The translations under genes were made by a program, and so were the position numbers. DNA of 7,717 nucleotides, from assembly GCA_016302725.1 (NCBI GenBank), contig JAEDNB010000097.1, positions 1-7,717 of the forward strand, read 5' to 3'. Below are positions 1-7,116 of the stretch, in pieces. Below the pieces are notes generated by a model. The model saw only the letters and a program-made list of their open reading frames with translations, was not told where the DNA came from and ran no database searches. The first letter of the stretch is position 1. Every line of letters begins with the position of its first letter. The DNA comes from Lentisphaeria bacterium. Lineage in GTDB: Bacteria; Verrucomicrobiota; Lentisphaeria; Oligosphaerales; Oligosphaeraceae.

Positions 1-2167
1 CCCGGAGATACCAGGAGGGGAGGCTGGACCAGCCGTGGCAGAGGGAGCCGGCGAAATAGAAGTCTTCGCCGCCCAGTTCCGTTTCCCAGAGGGTGGTGGA
101 GTCCTGGAAGAGGGAGGGGGCGAAGGTCTGGAGGAGGCGCGGGAGAATTTTATCCTGCCAGGGTTCGGGGAGTCCCAAGGAGGCCATGAGCCAGTAGGGG
201 AGGGTGGAGGTGGTGGAGGGGAGGAGGGTCTTCGCCCTCTGGGCCTCATCCAGGGCCTGCAGGAAATGGCGGCGTTGGGACTTGGGGACGAGGCCGTTGG
301 TGAGGGCCAGGAACTGCACGTGTTCGTGGAGGGGGGTGTTTTCCCGTTCGCTGGAGCGGTAGAGCCCCCGTTTTTCGTCCAGGAAGAAGAGGTGGCACTG
401 GCGTGCCAGGGAGTTGGCCAGGGCCTCCAGCTGTTTTGGGGAGCCGGCCTCCAGCCGGATGTCCAGGTGGCGGGAGAGTTGTGCGGCGGCGCGGAGGGCT
501 TCGATGAGATAGAGATTGTAGGGGGCCTGCCACTTTGGCTGGGGCATTCCCCGGTCTCCGTCCAGCCCGGGCTGCCACTCGCAGAAATTCCAGATTTCGG
601 GGTCGTTTCCCGGGGTGGCCAGGGAGACGTTGGGGAGGGGAGTGGCCAGGATTCTTTGGCGTGCGGCGATGAGGATTCGGTCGATGGTGGGGAGGAGGGG
701 TTTGACCAGGGTGGGGTTGCCGCCGTGGAGATAGAGTTCCCAGGAGGCGGTGACGAAGACCAGGCCGAAGATGGGGATGGCCAGGTGGATGTTTCCGGGG
801 GAGCACATTTGGATGGTCTGTGCGCCCTCGTTCCAGTTTTCCGCCAGGAGGCGGTATGCGTCGGCCACGTATTTGTAGTTGCCCCAGACGGGGTATCCGT
901 AGAGGGCCTGGTTCCGGGAGTCGTAGGCATAGAGGCCCTGTTCCCGCATGGGGCAGTCCTCGAAGTGGTCGTGCTGGCAGCACTGGAGGGTGCGCAGCCC
1001 GTTCAGGTCCAGGCGCTGGAGGAGGCTGTCGCTGCATACCACCTGGTGGGCGGCGGGGTCGAGGCTGCGGCGGCAGGGAATGAGGCCCAGGTATCGGATC
1101 TGGGGCGGGGTGGAGGCGTGGGTGGCGTGGAGTTCCAGGTAGCGGGCCCCCAGCCTGCGGAGCCTATGGGTGAAGCGGAGGGGTTTCCCGCTGCAGTGGA
1201 TGCGGTCGGCGTAGTTGCGGCCGCCGATTTCGGCGCGGACCCGTCCGTCCCGGAGATGCTCTCCGTGGGCGATGTCCAGGATGGTTCCCTTTTCCGCCTT
1301 GAGGTCCAGGGTGAGCCAGCCGGTCTGTTCCTCCCCCAGGTCCACGATGAGATACCAGCCGTTGGCCTGGGGCGGGCGCCGGGGCCAGGTGAAGCAGTAC
1401 GTGGCGTCGTCGTCGCCGTCCAGGAGGAAGGGGATGGGCTGGTCGAAGCGGAGGGGCTGCCTGTGGCGCTCCTTTGCCTGGGGGGCGAGGAAGGAGTCGT
1501 CCACCACATGGGGCTGGAGGAAATCGGTGGCGACCTGCTGGGCTGGGGTGGGGGCGTTGGGGCCGGCCTCGGGTTCCGGGCGGTAGAGGAAGCCGGCCTG
1601 GACGACATGGGCGGCGGGGGGGAGTCCGGGGGCGTGGAGGATCCTGGGGGTGTCCAGTCCGGGCTGTGGGGCGGCGTGTGTCCAGCGGGGTTGTGGGGCG
1701 TCCTGGTGGTAGGCGAAGGCATTGCCCAGTTGTCCGGTGAGGGGGATGGCGTTTCCGGATTCATAGGCGGGGTGTGGGGCGCACTCCCAGGTTTCGTCGG
1801 TGGCGTCCACGCGTTCCTTTCCGTCCAGGAGTTCCACCCAGAGTCCCGGGGGGAGGATTGCGGTGGTGAGGGATTCCCGTCCCAGGACATAGACCTGGAA
1901 TTCCAGGAGATTTTCCCCGTTGGGGTTCCAGGGCAGGTCGAGGTCGATGTTCATGTAGCGCATGGCCCCGGGGAGGTTGGGGGGCATGGCGGAGCCGCAG
2001 GCGTGTCCGTTGCAGGAGACGGCGCAGGCGGAGGAGGCGGAGATGTGGAGGCGCGGGCGCTGCAGGCCGGGGATGGTGAGCTTGCGGCGGAAGAGCGCAT
2101 AGGCGTCCTGGGTGCAGCCGGTCTGGGGGAGCCAGATCCATTGGGCGGGCTTGGCGTGGGGTTTCAT
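1..2167 (-). CDS. GH78-type alpha-L-rhamnosidase-like glycoside hydrolase, C-terminus cut by window edge
   Basis: Translating from the ATG at 2167 gives 722 residues with no stop before the window edge. Residues 1-120 resemble the N-terminal beta-sandwich of GH78-like enzymes: WIW at 10-12, FRRKL at 26-30, NG at 53-54 and GENLLEF at 84-90. A second beta region reaches about 370, and an alpha/alpha six-hairpin catalytic barrel follows. The motif DCPMREQGLYAYDSRNQ starts at 404. D404, E409 and D416 have the spacing of D567, E572 and D579 in Bacillus sp. GL1 RhaB. LWE with E695 fits the position of the general base, and SLCHGW (708-713) matches the conserved late barrel motif. All expected acids are present, so the enzyme is probably active, cleaving terminal alpha-L-rhamnosyl or related residues; the substrate is unknown. 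There is no signal peptide, so it is probably cytoplasmic. Only the end of the barrel and the C-terminal beta-sandwich are missing. The gene starts 3 nt after the murA stop with no well-placed Shine-Dalgarno sequence (an AAGGA lies about 16 nt upstream), suggesting coupling to murA. Confidence 0.85.
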   Translation of the reverse strand, partial: MKPHAKPAQWIWLPQTGCTQDAYALFRRKLTIPGLQRPRLHISASSACAVSCNGHACGSAMPPNLPGAMRYMNIDLDLPWNPNGENLLEFQVYVLGRESLTTAILPPGLWVELLDGKERVDATDETWECAPHPAYESGNAIPLTGQLGNAFAYHQDAPQPRWTHAAPQPGLDTPRILHAPGLPPAAHVVQAGFLYRPEPEAGPNAPTPAQQVATDFLQPHVVDDSFLAPQAKERHRQPLRFDQPIPFLLDGDDDATYCFTWPRRPPQANGWYLIVDLGEEQTGWLTLDLKAEKGTILDIAHGEHLRDGRVRAEIGGRNYADRIHCSGKPLRFTHRLRRLGARYLELHATHASTPPQIRYLGLIPCRRSLDPAAHQVVCSDSLLQRLDLNGLRTLQCCQHDHFEDCPMREQGLYAYDSRNQALYGYPVWGNYKYVADAYRLLAENWNEGAQTIQMCSPGNIHLAIPIFGLVFVTASWELYLHGGNPTLVKPLLPTIDRILIAARQRILATPLPNVSLATPGNDPEIWNFCEWQPGLDGDRGMPQPKWQAPYNLYLIEALRAAAQLSRHLDIRLEAGSPKQLEALANSLARQCHLFFLDEKRGLYRSSERENTPLHEHVQFLALTNGLVPKSQRRHFLQALDEAQRAKTLLPSTTSTLPYWLMASLGLPEPWQDKILPRLLQTFAPSLFQDSTTLWETELGGEDFYFAGSLCHGWSSLPSWYLR

Positions 2168-2170
2168 GGG

Positions 2171-3463
2171 CTACAGTTCGATTTCCTTCAGTTGGAGATT
2201 CAGGGCGCGGAGGGAGTCGGCCAGGTGGGCGTATCCCCGGTCGATCATGTCGGCGTTTCGGATGAGGGAGGTGCCGTGGGCGCAGCAGGCGGCGATGACC
2301 AGGGCCATGCCCGCCCGGATGTCGGGGGAGAGCAGTTCGGCGGCGTGGAGGCGTGCGGGGCCGGAGACCACCACCCGGTGGGGGTCGCAGATGACGGCGT
2401 TGGCGCCCATGGAGATGAGGCGGTCCACGAAATAGAGCCGGCTTTCGAACATCTTCTCGAAGAAGAGGACGCTTCCCCGGGCCTGGCTGGCGGCCACGAT
2501 GAGGCAGCTCATCATGTCGGAGGGGAACTGGGGCCAGGGGCCGTCGGCGATGGTGGGCATGGAGTTGTCCAGGTCCGGGCGCACCTGGAGGGGGCTGTCC
2601 TGCTTCAGGGTGATGCGTCCGGGTTCCAGGCGGAGGTTTGCCCCCAGGCGTTGGAAGACCCGTTTGGTGCTCCAGAAATCATGGGGGAGGAGGTTTCCGG
2701 TGAGTTCCACCTCCCCTCCGGTGGCGGCGGCCAGGGCGAGGTAGCTGGCGGCGTTCACGTGGTCTGCGTTGATGGTGAACTCCGCCCCGTGGAGGCGTTC
2801 CACGCCGCGGATGCGGAGGAGATTGGTCTCCACCCCCTGGATGTCTGCCCCCATGGCGTTGAGGAGTTGGGCCAGTTGGGTCACATGGGGTTCGCAGGCC
2901 GCGTTGCGGATGGTGGTGACGCCGGGGGCCAGGGCGGCGGTCATCATGATATGCTCGGTGGCGGTGACGCTGGCCTCGTCCAGGAAGAGGGGGGCTGCGG
3001 CGAATGCCTGGGGGCGTTTGGTGAAGTGGTATGCCCCGTCTCCGGCGTGGCATTGGAGGCCCAGGCGTTCCAGGCCGTAGAGATGGGGGTCGATGCGCCG
3101 CCGTCCGATGACATCCCCGCCGGGGTGTGGCAGGTGGGCCTCTCCGGTGCGGACGGCCAGGGGGCCTGCGAAGAGGAGGGAGGTGCGCAGGGCGTGGCAG
3201 AGGGCCTGTGGGGGGGAGGAGGAGCGGAGGGAGCCGGCCTGGAGGAGGACGCTTTCCCGGTCCGTCCAGGTGGCCTGGACGCCCAGCTGCCGGGCGATTT
3301 CCAGCATGTTGCGCACATCCAGGATTTGGGGGACTCCGTGGAGGAGGACGGGTTCCTCCGTGAGGAGGGCGGCGGCGACCATGGGGAGCGCCGCGTTCTT
3401 GTTTCCCTCCACCCGGAGGGTTCCGGCGGCCCGCTGGGGGCCTGGGATTTCCAGTGCTTTCAT
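2171..3463 (-). CDS. murA: UDP-N-acetylglucosamine 1-carboxyvinyltransferase MurA, Asp-type active site
   Basis: This cytoplasmic enzyme transfers enolpyruvate from PEP to UDP-GlcNAc, the first committed step of peptidoglycan synthesis. The 430-residue product is full length for the family (E. coli 419) and has both inside-out alpha/beta domains. Visible family residues are K22-N23 in NKNAALP, R93, R122 in the mobile loop, D316 in FPSD (E. coli D305), R342 in MFESR and R383 in DIRAG (E. coli R397). The loop reads HPGGDVIGRRR (113-123), so D117 stands where E. coli has Cys115, the residue alkylated by fosfomycin. The segment WPQFPSD and the block FFEKMFESRLYFVDRLISMG (334-353) recall a MurA subgroup distinct from the E. 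coli type; that grouping is from memory. The ATG at 3463 fits the family N-terminus. It lies 9 nt after the helicase stop, behind CCTCCCCCC and without a Shine-Dalgarno sequence. The gene stops with TAG, 3 nt before the glycosidase ATG. The alternative, EPSP synthase (AroA), is excluded by the UDP-sugar-enzyme motifs. Confidence 0.96.
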   Translation of the reverse strand: MKALEIPGPQRAAGTLRVEGNKNAALPMVAAALLTEEPVLLHGVPQILDVRNMLEIARQLGVQATWTDRESVLLQAGSLRSSSPPQALCHALRTSLLFAGPLAVRTGEAHLPHPGGDVIGRRRIDPHLYGLERLGLQCHAGDGAYHFTKRPQAFAAAPLFLDEASVTATEHIMMTAALAPGVTTIRNAACEPHVTQLAQLLNAMGADIQGVETNLLRIRGVERLHGAEFTINADHVNAASYLALAAATGGEVELTGNLLPHDFWSTKRVFQRLGANLRLEPGRITLKQDSPLQVRPDLDNSMPTIADGPWPQFPSDMMSCLIVAASQARGSVLFFEKMFESRLYFVDRLISMGANAVICDPHRVVVSGPARLHAAELLSPDIRAGMALVIAACCAHGTSLIRNADMIDRGYAHLADSLRALNLQLKEIEL

Positions 3464-3472
3464 GGGGGGAGG
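3464..3472 (-). other. C-tract junction helicase gene to murA, no Shine-Dalgarno
   Basis: The 9 nt CCTCCCCCC separate the helicase TGA from the murA ATG. They are the opposite of a Shine-Dalgarno sequence (pyrimidine-rich), and the preceding 20 nt hold no GGAG-like box. Together with the 9-nt gap this points to translational coupling or Shine-Dalgarno-independent initiation. Confidence 0.55.
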
Positions 3473-5527
3473 TCAGTCGTCGAGTCGACGGTGGGAGGCG
3501 GGGTGGTCCTCGTCGTGCCGGGGGAGTTCCCGTTCCAGGAAATAGACCCTCTTTTGCCGGAGGGTGTCGGGGATTTCCTGGAGGAAGGGGGAGGGTTCGA
3601 AGGCGGTGATGGTCCCGCTGGTGAAGCGGTGCATGGCGTGGGAGAGGAAGACCGCCTTTTGGGCGCGGGTGAGCCCCACGTAGAAGAGGCGCCGTTCCTC
3701 GGAGAGTTCCCTTTCCTCCTCCTCCTTCCTGTTTTGCCTGGGGCGGCAGGGGAGCAGTCCGTCCTCCACCCCGGTGATGAAGACGCAGGGGAATTCCAGG
3801 CCCTTGGCGGAGTGGAGGGTCATGAGGACCACTTTGTCGGCGGATTCGTCCCGGTTGTCCACGTCGGCCACGAGGGCCACCTCCTCCAGGAGTTCCTTCA
3901 GGGTCCCCTGGGGGGATTTCCGGGAGAATTCCTCCGCCTTTCCCAGGAGGCTTTTCACGTTTTCCTGGCGGGAGAGGTAGTCCTCGTCCGCGTAGAGAAC
4001 CTCCAGGTGGTCCAGGAATCCGGAGAGCCTTTCGGCTTCCCGGACGGCCCGGTATGCGGGGGTCTGGGGGATTTCCAGGGCCTTGGCCAGCCACGCCCCC
4101 AGGGAAAGGAGGCGCCGGCTTTTGGCGGTGCGCCCCTTCTGGGTGCTGGCGAACAGGGGGGAGGCCAGGTAGGTGGCCAGGGGGAGGCGGGCCTTTTCCG
4201 CCTCCAGGAAGAGGGTTTCGGCGGTGCGCTTTCCCAGGCCTTCGCCCTGGGGGAAGGCCTCCAGGAAGCGGAGGAAGGCCTGCTGGTCGCAGGGGTTGGC
4301 CAGGAGGCGCAGGAGGGCCAGGAAATCCCGCACCTCCTTCCGGTCGTAGAAGCGGATCCCTCCCAGCAGCTGGTGGGGGATGTTCTGGCGCAGGAACTCC
4401 TCCTCCAGGGGGCGGGACTGGGCGTTGGTGCGGTAGAGCACGGCGAAGGAGCGCCAGGCAATATTGTCCCGCCTGTGCAGCCCCTCGATTTTCTTCCGGA
4501 CCCACTCCGCCTCCGCCCTGTCGTTTTCCGTCAGGATGTCGGTCACCATCACGCCCCGGGGGTTTTGGGTGAACAGTTCCTTTTCGATGCGGTCCTCGTT
4601 GCACCGGATCACCGCGTTGGCGGCGTCCAGGATGGCGCCGGTGGAGCGGTAGTTCTGTTCCAGGAGCACCACCTTTGCCTGGGGGAAGTCGGTGGTGAAG
4701 GACATGATGTTCCGGTAGTCTGCGCCCCGCCAGGAGTAGATGGACTGGTCGGGGTCCCCGGTGGCGTGGACATTCTGCCGTTCGTTGGCCAGCAGGCGCA
4801 TCAACTGGTATTGGACGTGGTTGGTGTCCTGGTATTCGTCGATGAGGAGGTATCGGAATCGGCTATGGTAGACCTCCTGCATTCCGGGGACGTCCTGGAG
4901 GAGGGCCACGGTGAAGCGGAGGAGGTCGTCGAAATCCAGGGCATTGCACCGGCGGAGGGCGTCGTCGTATTTCGTGGCCAAATCGGCCAGGAGGGCGGGG
5001 TCCAGGCCCTGGGAGAATCCGGCGGCTTCGTCGCAGGAGTTGGCGGCCTCCTGGTAGTCCATGCCGTGGTTTTTGGCCCAGGAGATGAAGGCGCAGAGGG
5101 AGCCCGGCTGGAATTTCCTGGGCAGTTTGTCCTTGTAGGGGGAGAGGACCGCCCTGGCCACCCCCTTCTGGTCCTCGGTGGCGAAGATGGTGAAATCCCG
5201 TCCCCGTCCGCAGGGGAGTTTGTCCAGGTCCCGGCGGAGGAACCTGGCGCAGCATCCGTGGAAGGTGCCGATGTTGGCGGGGGCCTCCCCCACCAGGGCG
5301 GCCACCCTTTCCTGCATTTCCTTGGCGGCCTTGTTGGTGAAGGTCATGGCCAGGATCTGGCTGGGCCAGACGCCTTGCCGGATGAGCCAGGCGATGCGCC
5401 GGGTCACCACGCGGGTCTTTCCGCTACCCGCGCCGGCCACCACCAGCATGGGGCCGTCCCGGTGGGTGACGGCTTCCCTTTGGGCGGCGGTGAGGTCATC
5501 CAGGATGTCGGCGTCTACCGAGGGCAT
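3473..5527 (-). CDS. uvrD: ATP-dependent 3'-5' DNA helicase, UvrD/PcrA/Rep family
   Basis: This superfamily 1A helicase unwinds DNA using ATP in repair and replication. All motifs are present in order in the 684 residues: Q motif LTAAQREAV (12-20), Walker A AGAGSGKT (31-38), Ia MTFTNKAA (61-68), Ib GTFHG (87-91), II LLIDEYQDTN (227-236), III GDPDQSIYSWRGA (257-269), IV QNYRST (291-296), V TLHSAKGLEF (570-579) and VI ERRLFYVGLTRAQ (611-623). Motif III begins GDPDQ where E. coli UvrD has GDDDQ. The length is nearer E. coli Rep (673) than UvrD (720). The roughly 60 residues after motif VI show no obvious PcrA-type Tudor-like tail, so UvrD, PcrA and Rep cannot be told apart from sequence alone; the symbol is the family name. 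Cys92-Cys93 follow motif Ib but form no obvious metal site. The ATG at 5527 puts the Q motif at the usual place. It lies 10 nt after the lysS stop, behind AACGCCCCCC rather than a Shine-Dalgarno sequence, which suggests coupling to lysS. Confidence 0.95.
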   Translation of the reverse strand: MPSVDADILDDLTAAQREAVTHRDGPMLVVAGAGSGKTRVVTRRIAWLIRQGVWPSQILAMTFTNKAAKEMQERVAALVGEAPANIGTFHGCCARFLRRDLDKLPCGRGRDFTIFATEDQKGVARAVLSPYKDKLPRKFQPGSLCAFISWAKNHGMDYQEAANSCDEAAGFSQGLDPALLADLATKYDDALRRCNALDFDDLLRFTVALLQDVPGMQEVYHSRFRYLLIDEYQDTNHVQYQLMRLLANERQNVHATGDPDQSIYSWRGADYRNIMSFTTDFPQAKVVLLEQNYRSTGAILDAANAVIRCNEDRIEKELFTQNPRGVMVTDILTENDRAEAEWVRKKIEGLHRRDNIAWRSFAVLYRTNAQSRPLEEEFLRQNIPHQLLGGIRFYDRKEVRDFLALLRLLANPCDQQAFLRFLEAFPQGEGLGKRTAETLFLEAEKARLPLATYLASPLFASTQKGRTAKSRRLLSLGAWLAKALEIPQTPAYRAVREAERLSGFLDHLEVLYADEDYLSRQENVKSLLGKAEEFSRKSPQGTLKELLEEVALVADVDNRDESADKVVLMTLHSAKGLEFPCVFITGVEDGLLPCRPRQNRKEEEERELSEERRLFYVGLTRAQKAVFLSHAMHRFTSGTITAFEPSPFLQEIPDTLRQKRVYFLERELPRHDEDHPASHRRLDD

Positions 5528-5537
5528 GGGGGGCGTT
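5528..5537 (-). other. C-tract junction lysS to helicase gene, no Shine-Dalgarno
   Basis: The 10 nt AACGCCCCCC lie directly between the lysS TGA and the helicase ATG. The same decamer occurs at 7152-7143, overlapping the plsY stop. No purine-rich ribosome-binding sequence precedes the ATG at normal spacing, so re-initiation after lysS termination is the likely mode. Confidence 0.55.
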
Positions 5538-6971
5538 TCAAGCCTTGGGCTTCATGGCGGGGAAGAGGATGACGTCCCGGATGGAGCGGGAGCCGGTGAG
5601 GAGCATGACCAGCCGGTCGATGCCCAGCCCCAGCCCTCCGGTGGGAGGCATGCCGTATTCCAGGGCGGTGAGGAAATCCTCGTCGATGCGTTCCACCTCC
5701 CCTTCCTGGTCGGCCCGTCCAATCAACTGGGCGTTGAAGCGGGAGCGCTGGTCCATGGGGTCGTTGAGTTCGGTGTATCCCGGGCACATCTCCCGTCCGT
5801 CGATTTCCAGTTCGAAGACATCCACCAGTTCGGGGTTGTCGGGGCAGCGTTTGGCCAGGGGGACCAGGTAGGCGGGCAGGCGGGTGACGAAGGTGGGCTG
5901 GATGAGGGTCTCCTCGATGAGGCGGTCGAAGATTTCGTGGGAGACGTGGAAGGCGTCCATGTCGTCGGTGATTTCCAGGCCCAGGTCCCGGGCCTTCCGG
6001 CGTTGTTCCTCCAGGGGGAGGCCCCACCAGTCGGCGCCCATCTTCTCTTCCAGCAGTTCATGGAAGGAGACGCGCCTCCAGGGGCTGGAGAGGTCGATGG
6101 CGTTGCCGTCCTCCCCCTGGATCTGGAGGGTGCCGATGGTGTTCCGGGCGACGGTGGTGATGAGGGATTCCATGATTTCCATCATTCCCCGGCAGTCGGA
6201 GTAGGCCTGGTAGAGTTCCAGGACGGTGAATTCGGGGTTGTGCTTGTGGTCCATGCCCTCGTTCCGGAAATCCCGCCCGATTTCATAGACCTTCTCGAAG
6301 CCGCCCACGATAAGGCGCTTGAGATAGAGTTCGGGGGCGATGCGGAGATACATGGGGATGTCCAGGGCGTTGAAGTGGGTCTTGAAGGGGCGTGCGGCGG
6401 CACCGCCGGCGAGGGTTTGGAGGATGGGGGTTTCCACCTCCATGAAGCCCCGGGCGTCCAGGAACTGCCGGCATTCCCGGACGATTTGGGAGCGCAGGGC
6501 CAGGACCCTGCGGGTGTTTTCATTGACAATCATGTCCAGGTAGCGCTGGCGGTAGCGCTGTTCCATGTCCTGGAGTCCGTGGAACTTTTCGGGGAGCGGG
6601 AGGAGGCTTTTGGAGAGGAGTTCGAAGCGGGTCACATGGAGGGAGAGTTCCCCGGTCCGGGTATGGAAGGGGTATCCTTCCACAGAGAGGATGTCCCCCA
6701 GGTCCAGGGCCTTGAACTCCCCGTAGGGTTCATCGCCGATTTCCGGGCGCTGGAGATAGAGCTGGATTTTTCCCGTGGCATCCATCAAGTTGGCGAAGAG
6801 GGACTTTCCCATGATTCTGCGGGCCATGAGGCGTCCGGCCAGGCGATAGATGGGTTCCTGGGCTTCGGGGGTGCCCTGGGCGGGGGGCTGGGCGTGGGCC
6901 TGCCGCACCTCCTGGATGGAGGTCAGGCCGTCCACCCGGTGCCCATAGAGGTTTTTGCCGGAGGCCCTCAT
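5538..6971 (-). CDS. lysS: Lysyl-tRNA synthetase, class II; start codon uncertain
   Basis: This cytoplasmic enzyme activates lysine with ATP and charges tRNA-Lys. From the ATG at 6971 the product has 477 residues; bacterial LysRS is usually about 490-510. An OB-fold anticodon-binding domain spans about 41-125. The class II core carries motif 1 around FLDARGFMEVETPI (170-183), motif 2 FRNEGMDHKHNPEFTVLE (235-252) and motif 3 GGLGLGIDRLVMLL (445-458). IQPTFVTRLP (357-366) and GREMCPGYTELNDP (392-405) mark it as LysRS rather than AspRS or AsnRS; the CPGY form differs from GNGF in E. coli. The start is the weak point. The upstream in-frame codons read VIALRKAKVEAM, which looks like the first LysRS helix, yet no ATG, GTG or TTG occurs in this frame between the plsY stop and 6971. 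Either the enzyme is slightly short at its N-terminus or translation starts at a near-cognate codon such as ATC at 7001. The gene ends in TGA, 10 nt before the helicase ATG. Confidence 0.95.
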   Translation of the reverse strand: MRASGKNLYGHRVDGLTSIQEVRQAHAQPPAQGTPEAQEPIYRLAGRLMARRIMGKSLFANLMDATGKIQLYLQRPEIGDEPYGEFKALDLGDILSVEGYPFHTRTGELSLHVTRFELLSKSLLPLPEKFHGLQDMEQRYRQRYLDMIVNENTRRVLALRSQIVRECRQFLDARGFMEVETPILQTLAGGAAARPFKTHFNALDIPMYLRIAPELYLKRLIVGGFEKVYEIGRDFRNEGMDHKHNPEFTVLELYQAYSDCRGMMEIMESLITTVARNTIGTLQIQGEDGNAIDLSSPWRRVSFHELLEEKMGADWWGLPLEEQRRKARDLGLEITDDMDAFHVSHEIFDRLIEETLIQPTFVTRLPAYLVPLAKRCPDNPELVDVFELEIDGREMCPGYTELNDPMDQRSRFNAQLIGRADQEGEVERIDEDFLTALEYGMPPTGGLGLGIDRLVMLLTGSRSIRDVILFPAMKPKA

Positions 6972-7012
6972 GGCCTCGACCTTGGCTTTGCGGAGGGCGA
7001 TGACGTTGGCTC

Positions 7013-7027
7013 CCTCCTGGGCGGAGG
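7013..7027 (-). promoter_or_regulatory. Possible Shine-Dalgarno box for lysS inside a short hairpin
   Basis: On the minus strand the 15 nt CCTCCGCCCAGGAGG can fold into a 5-bp stem with a 5-nt loop. AGGAGG (7018-7013) is a perfect anti-16S match, but it is 41 nt from the ATG at 6971, too far to serve that start. It is 11 nt from an in-frame ATC (7001) and 8 nt from an in-frame GTC (7004). It would make sense if lysS starts at a non-AUG codon; otherwise it may be chance, since CAGGAG-like strings also occur inside the coding regions. Confidence 0.25.
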
Positions 7028-7116
7028 CGTCCGGCGGATTTTTTTCTTCAGTCCTGGGGATGGGGGGGATGGGAGTCTTGTGCCTGGCGTCCGGCGGCGG
7101 GGGTGGTGTCCGGCGG
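7026..7116. repeat. Three copies of a 12-mer GGYGTCCGGCGG
   Basis: On the plus strand ggcgtccggcgg occurs at 7026-7037 and 7086-7097, and ggtgtccggcgg at 7105-7116. All three copies are in direct orientation, with starts 60 and 19 nt apart. They fall entirely inside the plsY-lysS spacer. The copies are plainly visible. Whether they are a binding site or just low-complexity GC-rich sequence cannot be decided here. Confidence 0.5.

Noticed and set aside
246..2141. Several minus-strand frames inside the glycosidase region (246-1037, 1003-1890, 1761-2141)
   Set aside because: They are Pro/Arg/Ser-rich shadows in the wrong register. The register starting at the ATG at 2167 has no stop and carries the GH78 motifs, so the gene is intact rather than broken into pieces.
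2679..4604. A minus-strand frame of about 641 codons overlapping murA and the helicase gene
   Set aside because: It is an out-of-register shadow rich in Pro, Gly and Arg. The overlapping real genes have full catalytic motifs in another frame.
35..5572. A plus-strand open frame of about 1,845 codons rich in Gly, Glu and Val
   Set aside because: It is the exact codon-register complement of three clearly recognisable minus-strand genes. Its composition is just the reverse complement of C-rich codons, and no domain is recognisable.
7039..7045. A7 run (minus strand) as a programmed frameshift site or T7 terminator (plus strand)
   Set aside because: No upstream start codon could feed a frameshift into lysS, and no plus-strand gene or strong GC stem adjoins the T run.
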